Shown in pieces: positions 16,654-29,568 of a stretch of 64,000 nt of DNA. Position 1 is the first letter of the stretch. The number at the start of each line of letters is the position of its first letter. Under the pieces are notes generated by a model that was not told where the DNA came from, made no database searches, and worked only from the letters and a program-made list of their open reading frames with translations. The stretch comes from Gemmatimonadales bacterium (GTDB taxonomy: Bacteria; Gemmatimonadota; Gemmatimonadetes; Palauibacterales; Palauibacteraceae), in NCBI GenBank assembly GCA_009838765.1, contig VXQX01000051.1, forward strand, positions 1-64,000, read 5' to 3'. Made by a program: the position numbers and the translations under genes.

Positions 16654-18753
16654 GTGACGGCCGCCCTGCCAACCCTCGAGTCCTTGCGGCCGTCGCCCCT
16701 CGGGACGGCCAGCCATAGACTGGCGGGGCATGAACTCCGCCCAACCGAGCACGCGGATCGGACCAGCATGATGCGGGTCGGGGCGCTCGAGGCGCGCCGC
16801 TGGGCCGGGCTCGTGTTCGCGGCCGGACCCGGCGACGGGGTTGGACTCCGCCTCATCTTCACCACCCCCGACGGAGAACGCCGGGACCTGGAGGACTGGT
16901 ACTGGATGGTCTCCCGCGTCGGTCCCCACGCACCGGACGGATGCTACGCGCGGATGGAGTTCGATCTCGCTGCCGAGCCCTCGCCCGCTTCCCGCCCTGG
17001 GGAGGGTACGCTCATCCTGGAATGGTCGCGCCGCGAGGGTGCCGTGGCCCTGCGGGCGGTGGCGGGGATGCCGGGCCGGGTGGAGTTGGTGGGCGACGAT
17101 CCATGGGGATGGAAGCCACGATGGGAGCGAGGTCCCGACGGCTGGCGGGCGGGGCTTGGAAGCACGGAGATCGCTGCCGCCTTCGCGCCTCGGGCGAGGG
17201 AACGCGTGGCCGCCGTCGTCGCCTGGGAGCCGAGGAGCGCGCCGGGGCCTCCGTCCCGGCCGGGAGCCAGCCTGGACCGCGCCCAACAGCTCCTTCCCGA
17301 ATTGGACCGCTGGATCGACGACGCGCGCGCCGACTGGGACCGCCGCCGTCCACGTGGGTCGGGGGCCGCGGAAGGACTCGTCGAGGCCGTCACGGACAAC
17401 CTGATGTGGACCGTCCTCCTCCAGCCGGAAACCGGACGCCTGTACGCGCCGGCCGGCCGCCGCTGGATCTTCCCAAAGCCGAGGGACGAGACACCGACGG
17501 AGAGTACGCCGAATCCCGACGACTGGACGGTCTTCGGGTGGGATTCCTTCTTCAACGCCCTCGCGCTCGCCACCGCGTCGGGGCGTCTGGCCTGGGACGC
17601 TCTCCTCGCGGGGCTCGAATCGCGCTACCCGAACGGGAACGTGCCCAACTGGAGGAGCCGCCTCGGCGGCACGCCCGACCGCTCGCAGCCCCCGGTCGGG
17701 TCGTTCGCGGCCCTGAAGCTGTACCTCGCCTGCCCCGATGCGGACGCTTTGGCCGCCGCATGGCCGGGACTCCGCGCGTGGAACGACTGGTGGGTGGCCG
17801 ACAAGGGCGGGCGCCCGCGCCGCGCGGGGCTCACGCGCGGACTGTTCGCGTGGGGTTCGGATACCGCCCTGGTCCCGGAGCGCGGGCGGCTCCCGGAATG
17901 GGAAGTCCGCGCGAGCGGCCATCAGCGGGCGGCGTGGGAATCGGGCCAGGACGACCTCCCGCTGTGGGACGACGTGGAATGGGATCCGGGGCGGGAAGTC
18001 CTCGCCATGTCCGCCGTCGATCTGTGCAGCTACCGCGCCCTGGATCTCGAGTGCCTGTCGCGGATCGCGCGCATCGTCGGCGACCCGGCGGAGGCGGCTC
18101 GGCTGGATGATGAGCGCCGCCGCATCGTCGCGGCGATGAACCGCGTGCTGTGGTCCGACGCCGTCGGGCTCTACCTCGACGAACTGCCTGGCGGTCACTC
18201 GACGCGCGTGGCTGCATCGAACTTCCTTCCCCTGATCGCCGGCGTGCCGTCGGCGCGGCAGGCGCGGCGCATGGTCGACGTGCTGCGCGATCCCGCGCGC
18301 TTCCGGGGAGAGTGGGTGCTGCCCACGATTTCCCGCGACGACCCCGCGTTCGACGACCAGCAGTACTGGCGCGGCTCCATCTGGCCGCCCATGAATTACC
18401 TCGTGCTGCAGGGACTGCGGCGCTACGGGTACGACGAATTCGCCAGCGAGCTGGCGTGGAAAGGGGCGCTCATGTTTCTCGCCGACCGCCGGCGCACGGG
18501 GTTCTGCCGCGAGAACTTCGACGCGCGCAGCGGCCGGGGGCGGGGCCGGCGCTTCCAGAGTTGGGGGCCGCTGTTCGCGCTGGGCGCGATCGAGGAGTTC
18601 GTCGACGCCTGTCCATGGCGCGGATTGCGCACCGGCTCCCGGCTGCCCGCGTTCGTCGCTCGCGGGGATGCCGCCGTCGACGGCGCCGTCCGGGCGCGCG
18701 TTGAAGGGCTCCGCATCGCGGGCGAGGCGCGAACGGTCGAGTTGTCCCGATGA
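16654..18753 (+). CDS. MGH1/GH63-like glycoside hydrolase (second copy)
   Basis: The 699-residue protein is a diverged relative of the hydrolase at 8138. Its catalytic barrel (about 230-660) shows FGWDSFFNALAL, YPNGNVPNWRS, QPPVGSFAALKLYL, RGSIWPPMNYLVLQGL and FCRENFDARSGRG, all typical of trehalase/mannosylglycerate-hydrolase-like GH63 proteins. The N-terminal 200 residues are beta-rich. No signal peptide is seen. The start is GTG at 16654; ATG at 16768 is a shorter option. Its stop overlaps the start of the kinase fusion (ATGA), so hydrolysis and sugar activation are co-expressed. Confidence 0.78.
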   Translation: MTAALPTLESLRPSPLGTASHRLAGHELRPTEHADRTSMMRVGALEARRWAGLVFAAGPGDGVGLRLIFTTPDGERRDLEDWYWMVSRVGPHAPDGCYARMEFDLAAEPSPASRPGEGTLILEWSRREGAVALRAVAGMPGRVELVGDDPWGWKPRWERGPDGWRAGLGSTEIAAAFAPRARERVAAVVAWEPRSAPGPPSRPGASLDRAQQLLPELDRWIDDARADWDRRRPRGSGAAEGLVEAVTDNLMWTVLLQPETGRLYAPAGRRWIFPKPRDETPTESTPNPDDWTVFGWDSFFNALALATASGRLAWDALLAGLESRYPNGNVPNWRSRLGGTPDRSQPPVGSFAALKLYLACPDADALAAAWPGLRAWNDWWVADKGGRPRRAGLTRGLFAWGSDTALVPERGRLPEWEVRASGHQRAAWESGQDDLPLWDDVEWDPGREVLAMSAVDLCSYRALDLECLSRIARIVGDPAEAARLDDERRRIVAAMNRVLWSDAVGLYLDELPGGHSTRVAASNFLPLIAGVPSARQARRMVDVLRDPARFRGEWVLPTISRDDPAFDDQQYWRGSIWPPMNYLVLQGLRRYGYDEFASELAWKGALMFLADRRRTGFCRENFDARSGRGRGRRFQSWGPLFALGAIEEFVDACPWRGLRTGSRLPAFVARGDAAVDGAVRARVEGLRIAGEARTVELSR

Positions 18754-20984
18754 GCGGGACCGGTTCGATCGACGGGGCGAGACAGGGCGACCGGCCGGAG
18801 CGGCCGACGCTGGTGATCCTCGCCGCCGGGCGATCCACGCGGTTCGGCCGCGCCAAGCAGCTCGAACCGGTGGGGCCGGGCGGCGCGTCGCTGCTCGAGT
18901 ATGCCGTGTACGACGCCGTACGCGCGGGCTTCGGGCGTTTTGTGGTCGTGGTGCGGGAGAGCCAGCGCGACGAGTTCGAGTCGCGCCTGGCGGCAGTGCG
19001 GGGGGCGGGGGTCTCTCTCTCCTTCGTCAGCCAGCGCCTCGCACATGCCGACCTCGTCCCGCTCCCCCCGCCGGGGCGCGACCGGCCGTGGGGAACGGGT
19101 TTCGCCGTGCTGGCCGCCGCGGCCGCCCTGCCCCGCCGGGGCCCGTTCGGCGTTTGCAACGCGGACGACTTTTACGGGCGGGTCGCGTACGAGCGCCTGG
19201 CGCACGCCCTCGCGGCGCCTCCCCCGGGCAACGGCGCCTTCGCGGTGACCTCCCGCCTCGCCGACACCCTGTCCGCCTTCGGCGGCGTGTCCCGCGGCCT
19301 GTGCGAAGCGGGGCCCGACGGCGCGCTGCTCCGCATGACCGAGGGTCTCGACCTGCGCCTCGACGGCGACGCGTCGCCGACCGGCGAGGGCGACGCGCAG
19401 CGGGCGGGCAACGGCGCCCGGACCCCGGTCGCGCGGCCCGGCGTCGTGGGGCGGACCCCCTCCGGTGCGGCGATCCGCGTGGACGCGGACAGCCAGGCGT
19501 GCATGGGCCTGTGGGGCTTCTATCCCGACATCCTGCCGTTGCTGGAGGAGCGCTTCCGCGCCTTCCTCGCCGCCTCCCCCGGGATCGAGAGCGAGTTCTA
19601 CCTGTCGGAGACCATCGGCGATCTTGCCGCCTCCGAGCGGACACGCTGCGGCCTTGTGCCCGCGGGGCAGGGGTGGATGGGCGTCACCTTTCCCGGTGAC
19701 CGCGAGGGCGTCGCCGTCTCGCTCCGACAACTGACCGGGGCCGGCGCGTATCCCGTCGACCTCTGGACGCCGCATGTTCACCCGAAGCCGGTTCGCCCGG
19801 CGCAGGCCTCACTCTTCGGTCCACCGCACGCACCGCCCAGTGGAGTCGCGACCGCTCCGGGACGCATCAACCTGATCGGCGAGCACATCGACTACAACGG
19901 CCTGCCCGTGCTGCCGATGGCTCTCGACCGACACGTCCACCTGGATTTCGATGCGCTGGAGCACGCGACGGTCGAACTCGAAGGCGATGCCGCCCATGGT
20001 TCGTTCGCCTTTCGGCTGAACCGCGCCACCGAATTCGCGCCCCGGGGACACTGGTCGAACTATGTGCGGGCCGCGGCCAGGGGATTGCTCGACCACGGCG
20101 TGGAACTCAGGCGAGGCATCCGGGGAACGGTCACGGGCACGGTACCGGTAGCGGAGGGGCTTTCGTCCTCCTCCGCCCTCGTGGTCGCGTCCGCGCTGGC
20201 CCTGTTGCACGCCAACGAGGAGCACGTGGAGGCGCTGGAGCTGGCAGCGGTCCTCGCGCGAGCCGAGCGCCATGTCGGCGTGCAGGGCGGCGGGATGGAC
20301 CAGGCCGCGTCTCTCTGCGGAGAAGAAGGGCATGCGCTGCGGATCGACTTCGGGCCGCTGCGCGTGACGCCGGTGCCGGTGCCGGAGGGATGGCGGTGGG
20401 TCGTCGCCTCGTCGTTGGCGCGCGCGGAAAAGGCGGGCGCCGTACGCGAGTTGTACAACGAACGGCGGGCCCAGTGCGCGGAGGCTCTCGAACGGGTTGA
20501 CCGGACTTCGTGGCCGGAGGTCGTGGAGGCCGAAGAGGACAAGTTCGCCTTCATCATGGCCGGGGCGCGGAAGTCGCTGCCGCTCACGTTGTGGAGGCGC
20601 TTTCGTCACGTGGCCACGGAGGGCCGCCGCGTGATCGAGGCCGAGGGCGCGCTTCGCGGCGACAACATCGCCGCGTTCGGCCGACTGATGAACGCATCGC
20701 ACACCAGCCTGCGCGATGACTTCGGCGTGAGCACGCCGGCGCTGGACGAGATCGTGGGCGTGGCCCGCGACGCGGGAGCGGCCGGGGCGCGGCTCACTGG
20801 CGCAGGATTCGGCGGCTGCGCGGTCGCACTCTGCCGCGCGAACGAGGCGAAGAGCGTGATCGAGGCCCTGATCGACCGCTTCTACGCCCCCCGCGGAGGC
20901 GTCGGCCGCCGCGCCCTCTTCGTCGCCGACGCCTCCGACGGCGCCACCGTGACAAGCGAAGGAGGTTCCACGTGTTCCGATTGA
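18750..20984 (+). CDS. Bifunctional nucleotidyltransferase / GALK2-like sugar kinase
   Basis: One 744-residue chain holds two enzymes. Residues about 22-340 are a sugar-phosphate nucleotidyltransferase: LAAGRSTRFGRAKQ (NTP loop), PWGTGFAV and NADDFYG (metal/base site). Residues about 365-735 are a GHMP kinase of the galactokinase family: GRINLIGEHIDYN (R372 near the start), GLSSSSALV phosphate loop, catalytic Asp in GGGMDQ (about 517) and LTGAGFGG. The signature IDYN..VLPMA and GGGMDQ fit GALK2 (N-acetylgalactosamine/galactose kinase) better than GalK. Likely reactions: sugar to sugar-1-phosphate, then to NDP-sugar. The order mirrors Bacteroides Fkp (fucokinase/GDP-fucose pyrophosphorylase) but with other families. 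Sugar and nucleotide are unknown. Confidence 0.85.
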   Translation: MSGTGSIDGARQGDRPERPTLVILAAGRSTRFGRAKQLEPVGPGGASLLEYAVYDAVRAGFGRFVVVVRESQRDEFESRLAAVRGAGVSLSFVSQRLAHADLVPLPPPGRDRPWGTGFAVLAAAAALPRRGPFGVCNADDFYGRVAYERLAHALAAPPPGNGAFAVTSRLADTLSAFGGVSRGLCEAGPDGALLRMTEGLDLRLDGDASPTGEGDAQRAGNGARTPVARPGVVGRTPSGAAIRVDADSQACMGLWGFYPDILPLLEERFRAFLAASPGIESEFYLSETIGDLAASERTRCGLVPAGQGWMGVTFPGDREGVAVSLRQLTGAGAYPVDLWTPHVHPKPVRPAQASLFGPPHAPPSGVATAPGRINLIGEHIDYNGLPVLPMALDRHVHLDFDALEHATVELEGDAAHGSFAFRLNRATEFAPRGHWSNYVRAAARGLLDHGVELRRGIRGTVTGTVPVAEGLSSSSALVVASALALLHANEEHVEALELAAVLARAERHVGVQGGGMDQAASLCGEEGHALRIDFGPLRVTPVPVPEGWRWVVASSLARAEKAGAVRELYNERRAQCAEALERVDRTSWPEVVEAEEDKFAFIMAGARKSLPLTLWRRFRHVATEGRRVIEAEGALRGDNIAAFGRLMNASHTSLRDDFGVSTPALDEIVGVARDAGAAGARLTGAGFGGCAVALCRANEAKSVIEALIDRFYAPRGGVGRRALFVADASDGATVTSEGGSTCSD

Positions 20985-23900
20985 CGTCGGGGCGTTGGCG
21001 GCTCGCCGCCGTGGCCGCGGCCATCCCATGCATTGCCTTGACTGCGGGCGCGTGCGACGCCCGGGGTCCCCGCGCCCGAATATCCGAGGAGGTGCGGGTC
21101 CTGGACACGTATCCGTTCTCGGATCCGAACCCCGTGCCGGTGCTGGCCACCGACCGGCGGCTGTACCCCTACCACACGTTCGAGGGATACGCCGTGACGT
21201 CGGAGCCCGGGGAGTGGAAGGTCGTGACGATGGAGAACGACCTCATCGAGGTCTTCGTCCTTCCGGAAGTGGGCGGCAAGGTGTGGGGGGCCGTGGTGAA
21301 GGCGACGGGGCATGAGTTCATCTATCGGAACGAAGTGATGAAGTTCCGGGACATCGCGCTGCGCGGGCCGTGGACCTCGGGCGGCATCGAGTTCAACTTC
21401 GGCGTCATCGGACACACGCCGGCCACCGCCACACCCGTCGACTATCTCGTGCGGGAGAACGCGGACGGCAGCGTGAGCACGATCGTCGGCGCGATGGACC
21501 TCCCGTCGCGGACGCCGTGGCGCGTCGAGATCCGGCTTCCGCCGGACCGGGCCGCCTTCGAGACGCGCGTCCTGTGGTACAACCCGACTCCGCTGGAGCA
21601 GCCCTACTACAACTGGATGACGGCCGCGGCCTTCGCCCGGGACGATCTGGAGCTGTTCGTGCCCGGCAACGCCTACCTGGAGCACTCCGGGCGCACGCGC
21701 CCCTGGCCCGAGGACGGGGAGGGGCGCTTCCTGTCGCTGTACCGCAACAACGCGTTCGGGGGACACAAGTCCTACCACGTCGTCGGGGCGCTGAACGACT
21801 TCTTCGGCGGGTATTATCACGACGAAGACTACGGTTGGGGGCACTGGGCTCCGCACGAGGAGATGCCCGGGCGCAAGATGTGGTTGTGGGCGCTCTCGCG
21901 GGCGGGGGGCATCTGGGAGGAACTGCTCACGGACACGGACGGGCAGTACGTCGAGTTCCAGGCTGGACGGCTCCACGCGCAGTACCAGCCGGGAGCGCAC
22001 CGCAACCCGATCTCGCAGGCCGGGTTCGATCCCCTCTCGGCCAGCCGCTGGAACGAGTGGTGGTTCCCGCTGGAGGGGACGGGCGGCCTCACAGACGCTT
22101 CCTCGCGCGGCGCCGTGCACGTCGAACGGGTGAGCGACGGCCTGCGGGTCGTGGTCCAGGCGTTCGGGGCCACGGCCGACACGGTGGCGGCATGGTCGGG
22201 CGGTGAACCGGTCGGCGCGCGACCCGTGGCGCTCGAGCCTCTCGAGCCGGTGGCCCTCGAGTTCGACGTCGCGCCCGGGCGCCCGTGGCGCATTTCCGTG
22301 CCGGGGCTCGGTCTGGAGGCCTGCTCGAACGCGGACGACGCCGGGCTCGACGGCGTCTGCGGATTCGGCGGAGAGCCCTCGGTGTCCCGGCCGTTCGGGA
22401 CGAACTCGGAGGCGTGGGCCGCCCTCCCCGAGACGGATCGCCTGGTGTTCGAGGCGAGGGAGCTGGCGAGGGGCCGTCGCCATGCGGACGCACGGACGCT
22501 GTACGACCGCGCGCTCGCCGCCGAGCCCTGGAACCGGGACGCCTTGCTGGGCCTCGGCACGCTGGCGTTGAGGTCGGCCCGCCATGAGGAGGGCCTCGCC
22601 CTCGCCCGGCGCGCGCTCCAGCTCGACACCTACGATCCCGCGGCCAATTTCCTCGCCGGCAACCTGTATCTCACGCTCGGACGCCGCGCCGATGCGCTCG
22701 ACTCGTTCGGCTGGGCGGCCCGGTCGGTCTCACACCGGGCCGCGGCGCGCATCCGGCTGGCGGAGCTCGCGCTGGAGGCGGGGGACATGGCCGAAACGCG
22801 CCGTCACGCCACGCTTGCGCTCGACCACGACCGCGTGAGCATTCCAGCCCGCGAGGTGCTGGCGATCGCGGCGCGCCTGGGGCGAGACGACACCGGCGCG
22901 GCGCGCGTGCAGGCGGAGATCCTGGAGCTGGACCCGCTGAACCACTTCGTGCCGGCCGAGCTATATCTCGCGGCTCGGGCCGAGGGATCCGGGGGCAACG
23001 AGGCAGCCGGCGGAGCCGAAGCGAGGCGCCTCACCGCGTCGATGCGGAGCGAGTATCCGGGCCAGACGCTGCTGGAACTCGCCGTGGGCTACGCGAACCG
23101 CGGGCTGCCCGGCGATGCCGCGCGCCTGCTCGAGCTGGGGGATGAGGTGGGCGGCGGTCCCGTGGCCGCGGCGTGGCTCGCCTTCCTGCGTGGCGACGCC
23201 GAACTGCTGCGGGCGGGGGCCGATCCCGCCCTCGCCTTCCCCTACCGCCCCGAGACTCTGCCGGTCCTGCGCTGGGCCGCCCGGGAAGACCCGCATTGGG
23301 GCTGGCGCTACCTCCTGGGCCTGAACCTGTGGGCGCTCGACCGCGACGCCGAGGCGGCGGAGGTGCTGGCGACGCTGGGCGACGAGCCCGACTACGGCGC
23401 GGCCTACGCGGCGCGCGCGCACCTGACGGCAGCCGTGGGCGGCGACCCCGGGGCCGACTTCCGGCGCGCCGTCGAGGTTGAACCCGGCAGCCGCCTCCTC
23501 CACATCTCCCTCGTCCGGCACCTGCAGGAAGCGGGACGGTGGGCAGAGGCGCGCGAAGCGTCCGGCCGGGGACGGGAACTCTTCCCGGACGACTTCAACC
23601 TCGCCCTCCTCCACGTGCGGGGGCTCATCCAGGCGGGCGAACACGGCGAGGCCATCCGAATCCTCGCAACCACCCACGTGCTCCCCTCGGAAAACTCCGG
23701 CGAGGCCCACCGGCTGTACGAGCTCGCGCACGTCGGGGCCGCGCTCGACGAACTGGAGGCCGGGGACCGTCCGGCCGCTCGCCGTCACCTGGAAACCGCG
23801 CTGCTGTGGCCGGAATCGCTCGGCCAGGGCCGTCCCTTCGACCCCGACGACCAACTGGTTCGGTTCCTGATCGACGCGGCGGCGGGTAGCCCCGAGCGCG

Positions 23901-24049
23901 GGCCCGTGCCCGGGGCCTTCGAGCCCTCGACCATCGCCTCGCTGCGCGCCCGCGCCGATGCACTCGCCGGCGCGGCCTCCCCGACTGCAGCGATCGAGCG
24001 CGCCCTCCTGCGCCGCGCCCTCGCCGCCGCCGCGCGCCTGCAACGCTAG
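20972..24049 (+). CDS. DUF5107 lipoprotein with TPR tail
   Basis: The 1,025-residue product starts at a GTG preceded by GAAGGAGGTTCC, inside the end of the kinase fusion gene. It has a signal with lipobox-like LTAGAC. Residues 60-450 match DUF5107 (VTMENDLIEVFVLPEVGGKV, NEVMKFRDIALRGPW, SGGIEFNFGVIGHTP), whose beta-rich pattern recalls the aldose-epimerase/sugar-binding supersandwich fold. Residues about 470-1000 are TPR-like helical repeats. The context suggests an exported glycan-binding or assembly protein that feeds the importer. No catalytic role is visible. Confidence 0.78.
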   Translation: MFRLTSGRWRLAAVAAAIPCIALTAGACDARGPRARISEEVRVLDTYPFSDPNPVPVLATDRRLYPYHTFEGYAVTSEPGEWKVVTMENDLIEVFVLPEVGGKVWGAVVKATGHEFIYRNEVMKFRDIALRGPWTSGGIEFNFGVIGHTPATATPVDYLVRENADGSVSTIVGAMDLPSRTPWRVEIRLPPDRAAFETRVLWYNPTPLEQPYYNWMTAAAFARDDLELFVPGNAYLEHSGRTRPWPEDGEGRFLSLYRNNAFGGHKSYHVVGALNDFFGGYYHDEDYGWGHWAPHEEMPGRKMWLWALSRAGGIWEELLTDTDGQYVEFQAGRLHAQYQPGAHRNPISQAGFDPLSASRWNEWWFPLEGTGGLTDASSRGAVHVERVSDGLRVVVQAFGATADTVAAWSGGEPVGARPVALEPLEPVALEFDVAPGRPWRISVPGLGLEACSNADDAGLDGVCGFGGEPSVSRPFGTNSEAWAALPETDRLVFEARELARGRRHADARTLYDRALAAEPWNRDALLGLGTLALRSARHEEGLALARRALQLDTYDPAANFLAGNLYLTLGRRADALDSFGWAARSVSHRAAARIRLAELALEAGDMAETRRHATLALDHDRVSIPAREVLAIAARLGRDDTGAARVQAEILELDPLNHFVPAELYLAARAEGSGGNEAAGGAEARRLTASMRSEYPGQTLLELAVGYANRGLPGDAARLLELGDEVGGGPVAAAWLAFLRGDAELLRAGADPALAFPYRPETLPVLRWAAREDPHWGWRYLLGLNLWALDRDAEAAEVLATLGDEPDYGAAYAARAHLTAAVGGDPGADFRRAVEVEPGSRLLHISLVRHLQEAGRWAEAREASGRGRELFPDDFNLALLHVRGLIQAGEHGEAIRILATTHVLPSENSGEAHRLYELAHVGAALDELEAGDRPAARRHLETALLWPESLGQGRPFDPDDQLVRFLIDAAAGSPERGPVPGAFEPSTIASLRARADALAGAASPTAAIERALLRRALAAAARLQR

Positions 24050-25335
24050 ACGGGCGTCGCTTCCTCCGTCGCGAGCGCCACGCCCTCTTCTTCATCCACG
24101 CGCAGCAGGAGCAGCAGCCCGGCGGCGAGGAACACGAGGATGGAGGCGATGGCCCAGCGGTGGCTGCCCGTGGCGCCGAGGATGAGCCCGTAGGAGAGCG
24201 GCCCCAGGGCGGAGGAAAGCCGGCCGGAGAAGGCGTAGAAGCCGAACAGTTCGCCCTGCTTGTTCTCGGGCACGAACGAACCCAGGAGCGCGCGGCTCCC
24301 CGCCTGATTCGGCCCGACCATCAGCCCGAGGAGTATGGCCGCGGCCCAGAACATGGGGAGATCCCTCGCGGACCACGCCAGCACGATCGCCACCATCAGC
24401 AGGACGAGCGTGATGGCGATCGTGCGCTTCCCGCCGATCCGGTCCTGGACGAACCCGAAGCCGATCGCGCTCGCGCCGGCCGCCAGGTTCACGACGATGC
24501 CGAGGATGAGGAGGTCGGCTGTCTCCATCCCGAACTCGACCCCGGCGAAGATCGCCGCCATGGCGAAGGCGGTCGCGAGCCCATCGTTGTAGACGAGACG
24601 CGCCACGAGGAGGCGGACGGCCTGGCGATAGCGCCTCAGGTCCCGGGCTGTGTTCGCGATGCGGCCGAAGCCCATCCGAACGCAGGTGGCGAGCGGCGCG
24701 CGGCGGCGGGGCTGCCGCTCCCGAAGGAAGAGAAAGACCGGAATCGAGAACACGAGCAGCCAGCCGGCGGCGAGGAGGCTCGTGGACCGCACGTTCAGCC
24801 CTCCGTCCTCCGGCAGCCAGCCGCTGACCATGCCGAGCGCCGGCACGAGGCAGAGGAGGCCGCCGAAGTACCCGAGGCCCCAGCCCAGCCCGGAAATCCG
24901 TCCCATGTTCTCCCGTGTCGAGATCTCGGGAAGGAACGCGTTGGCGAGCGACTGCATGGACTCGTAGGCGACACTGGCCCCGATGAATACGAGCGCCGCC
25001 ATCCAGGCATCTCCCGGCCCCATGCCGAAGAGGCCCGCGGTCAGGGCGACACAGACGATCGTCGCGATGAGCAGAAACCGCTTCTTGAGGCCGCCGAAGT
25101 CCCCCATCGCGCCCACCACCGGCATGATGAGCGCGGTCGTGACCGCCGAGACGGTGACCGCCCATGTCCACCAGACGCCACCCAGGTCGGGATCGGGAGC
25201 GATCGACAGCGCAAAGTACGCCGAGAAGATGAACGTGACGACGATCGTCCCGAAGGCCGAGTGGGCGAAGTCGTACAGCGCCCAGGAGACGATCTCCCGG
25301 CGGACGACGGGCGGGGGTTGAGGAGTCGAGTTCAC
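24046..25335 (-). CDS. MFS transporter, UMF1/Atg22-like
   Basis: This 429-residue membrane protein has about 12 TM segments and the opening REIVSWALYDFAHSAFGT, characteristic of the UMF1 (Atg22-like) MFS family. Loops show GAMGDFGGLKKR and FGFVQDRIGGKR, typical MFS A-type motifs. The start is a GTG at 25335; no ATG is available between it and the conserved N-terminus. Its stop shares CTAG with the convergent DUF5107 gene. The substrate is unknown; the family includes amino acid and sugar efflux candidates. Confidence 0.85.
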   Translation of the reverse strand: MNSTPQPPPVVRREIVSWALYDFAHSAFGTIVVTFIFSAYFALSIAPDPDLGGVWWTWAVTVSAVTTALIMPVVGAMGDFGGLKKRFLLIATIVCVALTAGLFGMGPGDAWMAALVFIGASVAYESMQSLANAFLPEISTRENMGRISGLGWGLGYFGGLLCLVPALGMVSGWLPEDGGLNVRSTSLLAAGWLLVFSIPVFLFLRERQPRRRAPLATCVRMGFGRIANTARDLRRYRQAVRLLVARLVYNDGLATAFAMAAIFAGVEFGMETADLLILGIVVNLAAGASAIGFGFVQDRIGGKRTIAITLVLLMVAIVLAWSARDLPMFWAAAILLGLMVGPNQAGSRALLGSFVPENKQGELFGFYAFSGRLSSALGPLSYGLILGATGSHRWAIASILVFLAAGLLLLLRVDEEEGVALATEEATPV

Positions 25336-25466
25336 TCGCGGCGGCCTTTCGAAGGTGACGGAGGTCCGTTTCGGACGCTCAAGGGTACGACGCGGGGTCC
25401 GCGCGACGCGACCCGGCCGGCCGCGCTCGTCCGCCGTCGCCGGCGGCCCGAACGCGACGCCCGCAG

Positions 25467-25503
25467 TTTGTCGCGAACGCGTGGCGCGGGGTAGGTTTGC
25501 GGG
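25467..25503 (+). promoter_or_regulatory. Bacteroidota-type promoter (TTTG N21 TAGGTTTG)
   Basis: TTTG at 25467-25470 and TAGGTTTG at 25492-25499 are separated by 21 bases, matching the -33/-7 promoter layout of Bacteroidota. Blocks TTGTCGCGA and TAGGTTTGCGGG are identical to those at 1251-1286, with identical spacing. It would drive the acyl-CoA dehydrogenase gene with a leader of about 65 bases. Confidence 0.62.
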
Positions 25504-25572
25504 AGAGTCGCCGTCGAAGCGGCCGTTCGCGGCGACGTTTTCTCCATAAGGCTCACGAGACGGAAGATCCAC

Positions 25573-29460
<3,888 letters not shown>

Positions 29461-29463
29461 CCG

Positions 29464-29495
29464 GAAAGATAGGGGGTCGCCGGCCGCACCGCAGA
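29464..29495 (-). promoter_or_regulatory. Candidate thiC promoter
   Basis: On the minus strand TATCTTTC (29471-29464) resembles the TAnnTTTG -7 element and sits 20 bases after a TCTG -33-like element (29495-29492). Transcription would start close to the first base of the TPP aptamer, which supports the call. CCCCTATCTT is shared with the leuA promoter. Confidence 0.5.
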
Positions 29496-29568
29496 TCGCC
29501 GTTGACCGGAGGAACGCGGCGGCCGGCGCTCGCAGCCGGTGTGCCGCCCGTCGTGCGCGGGCGAGGCG

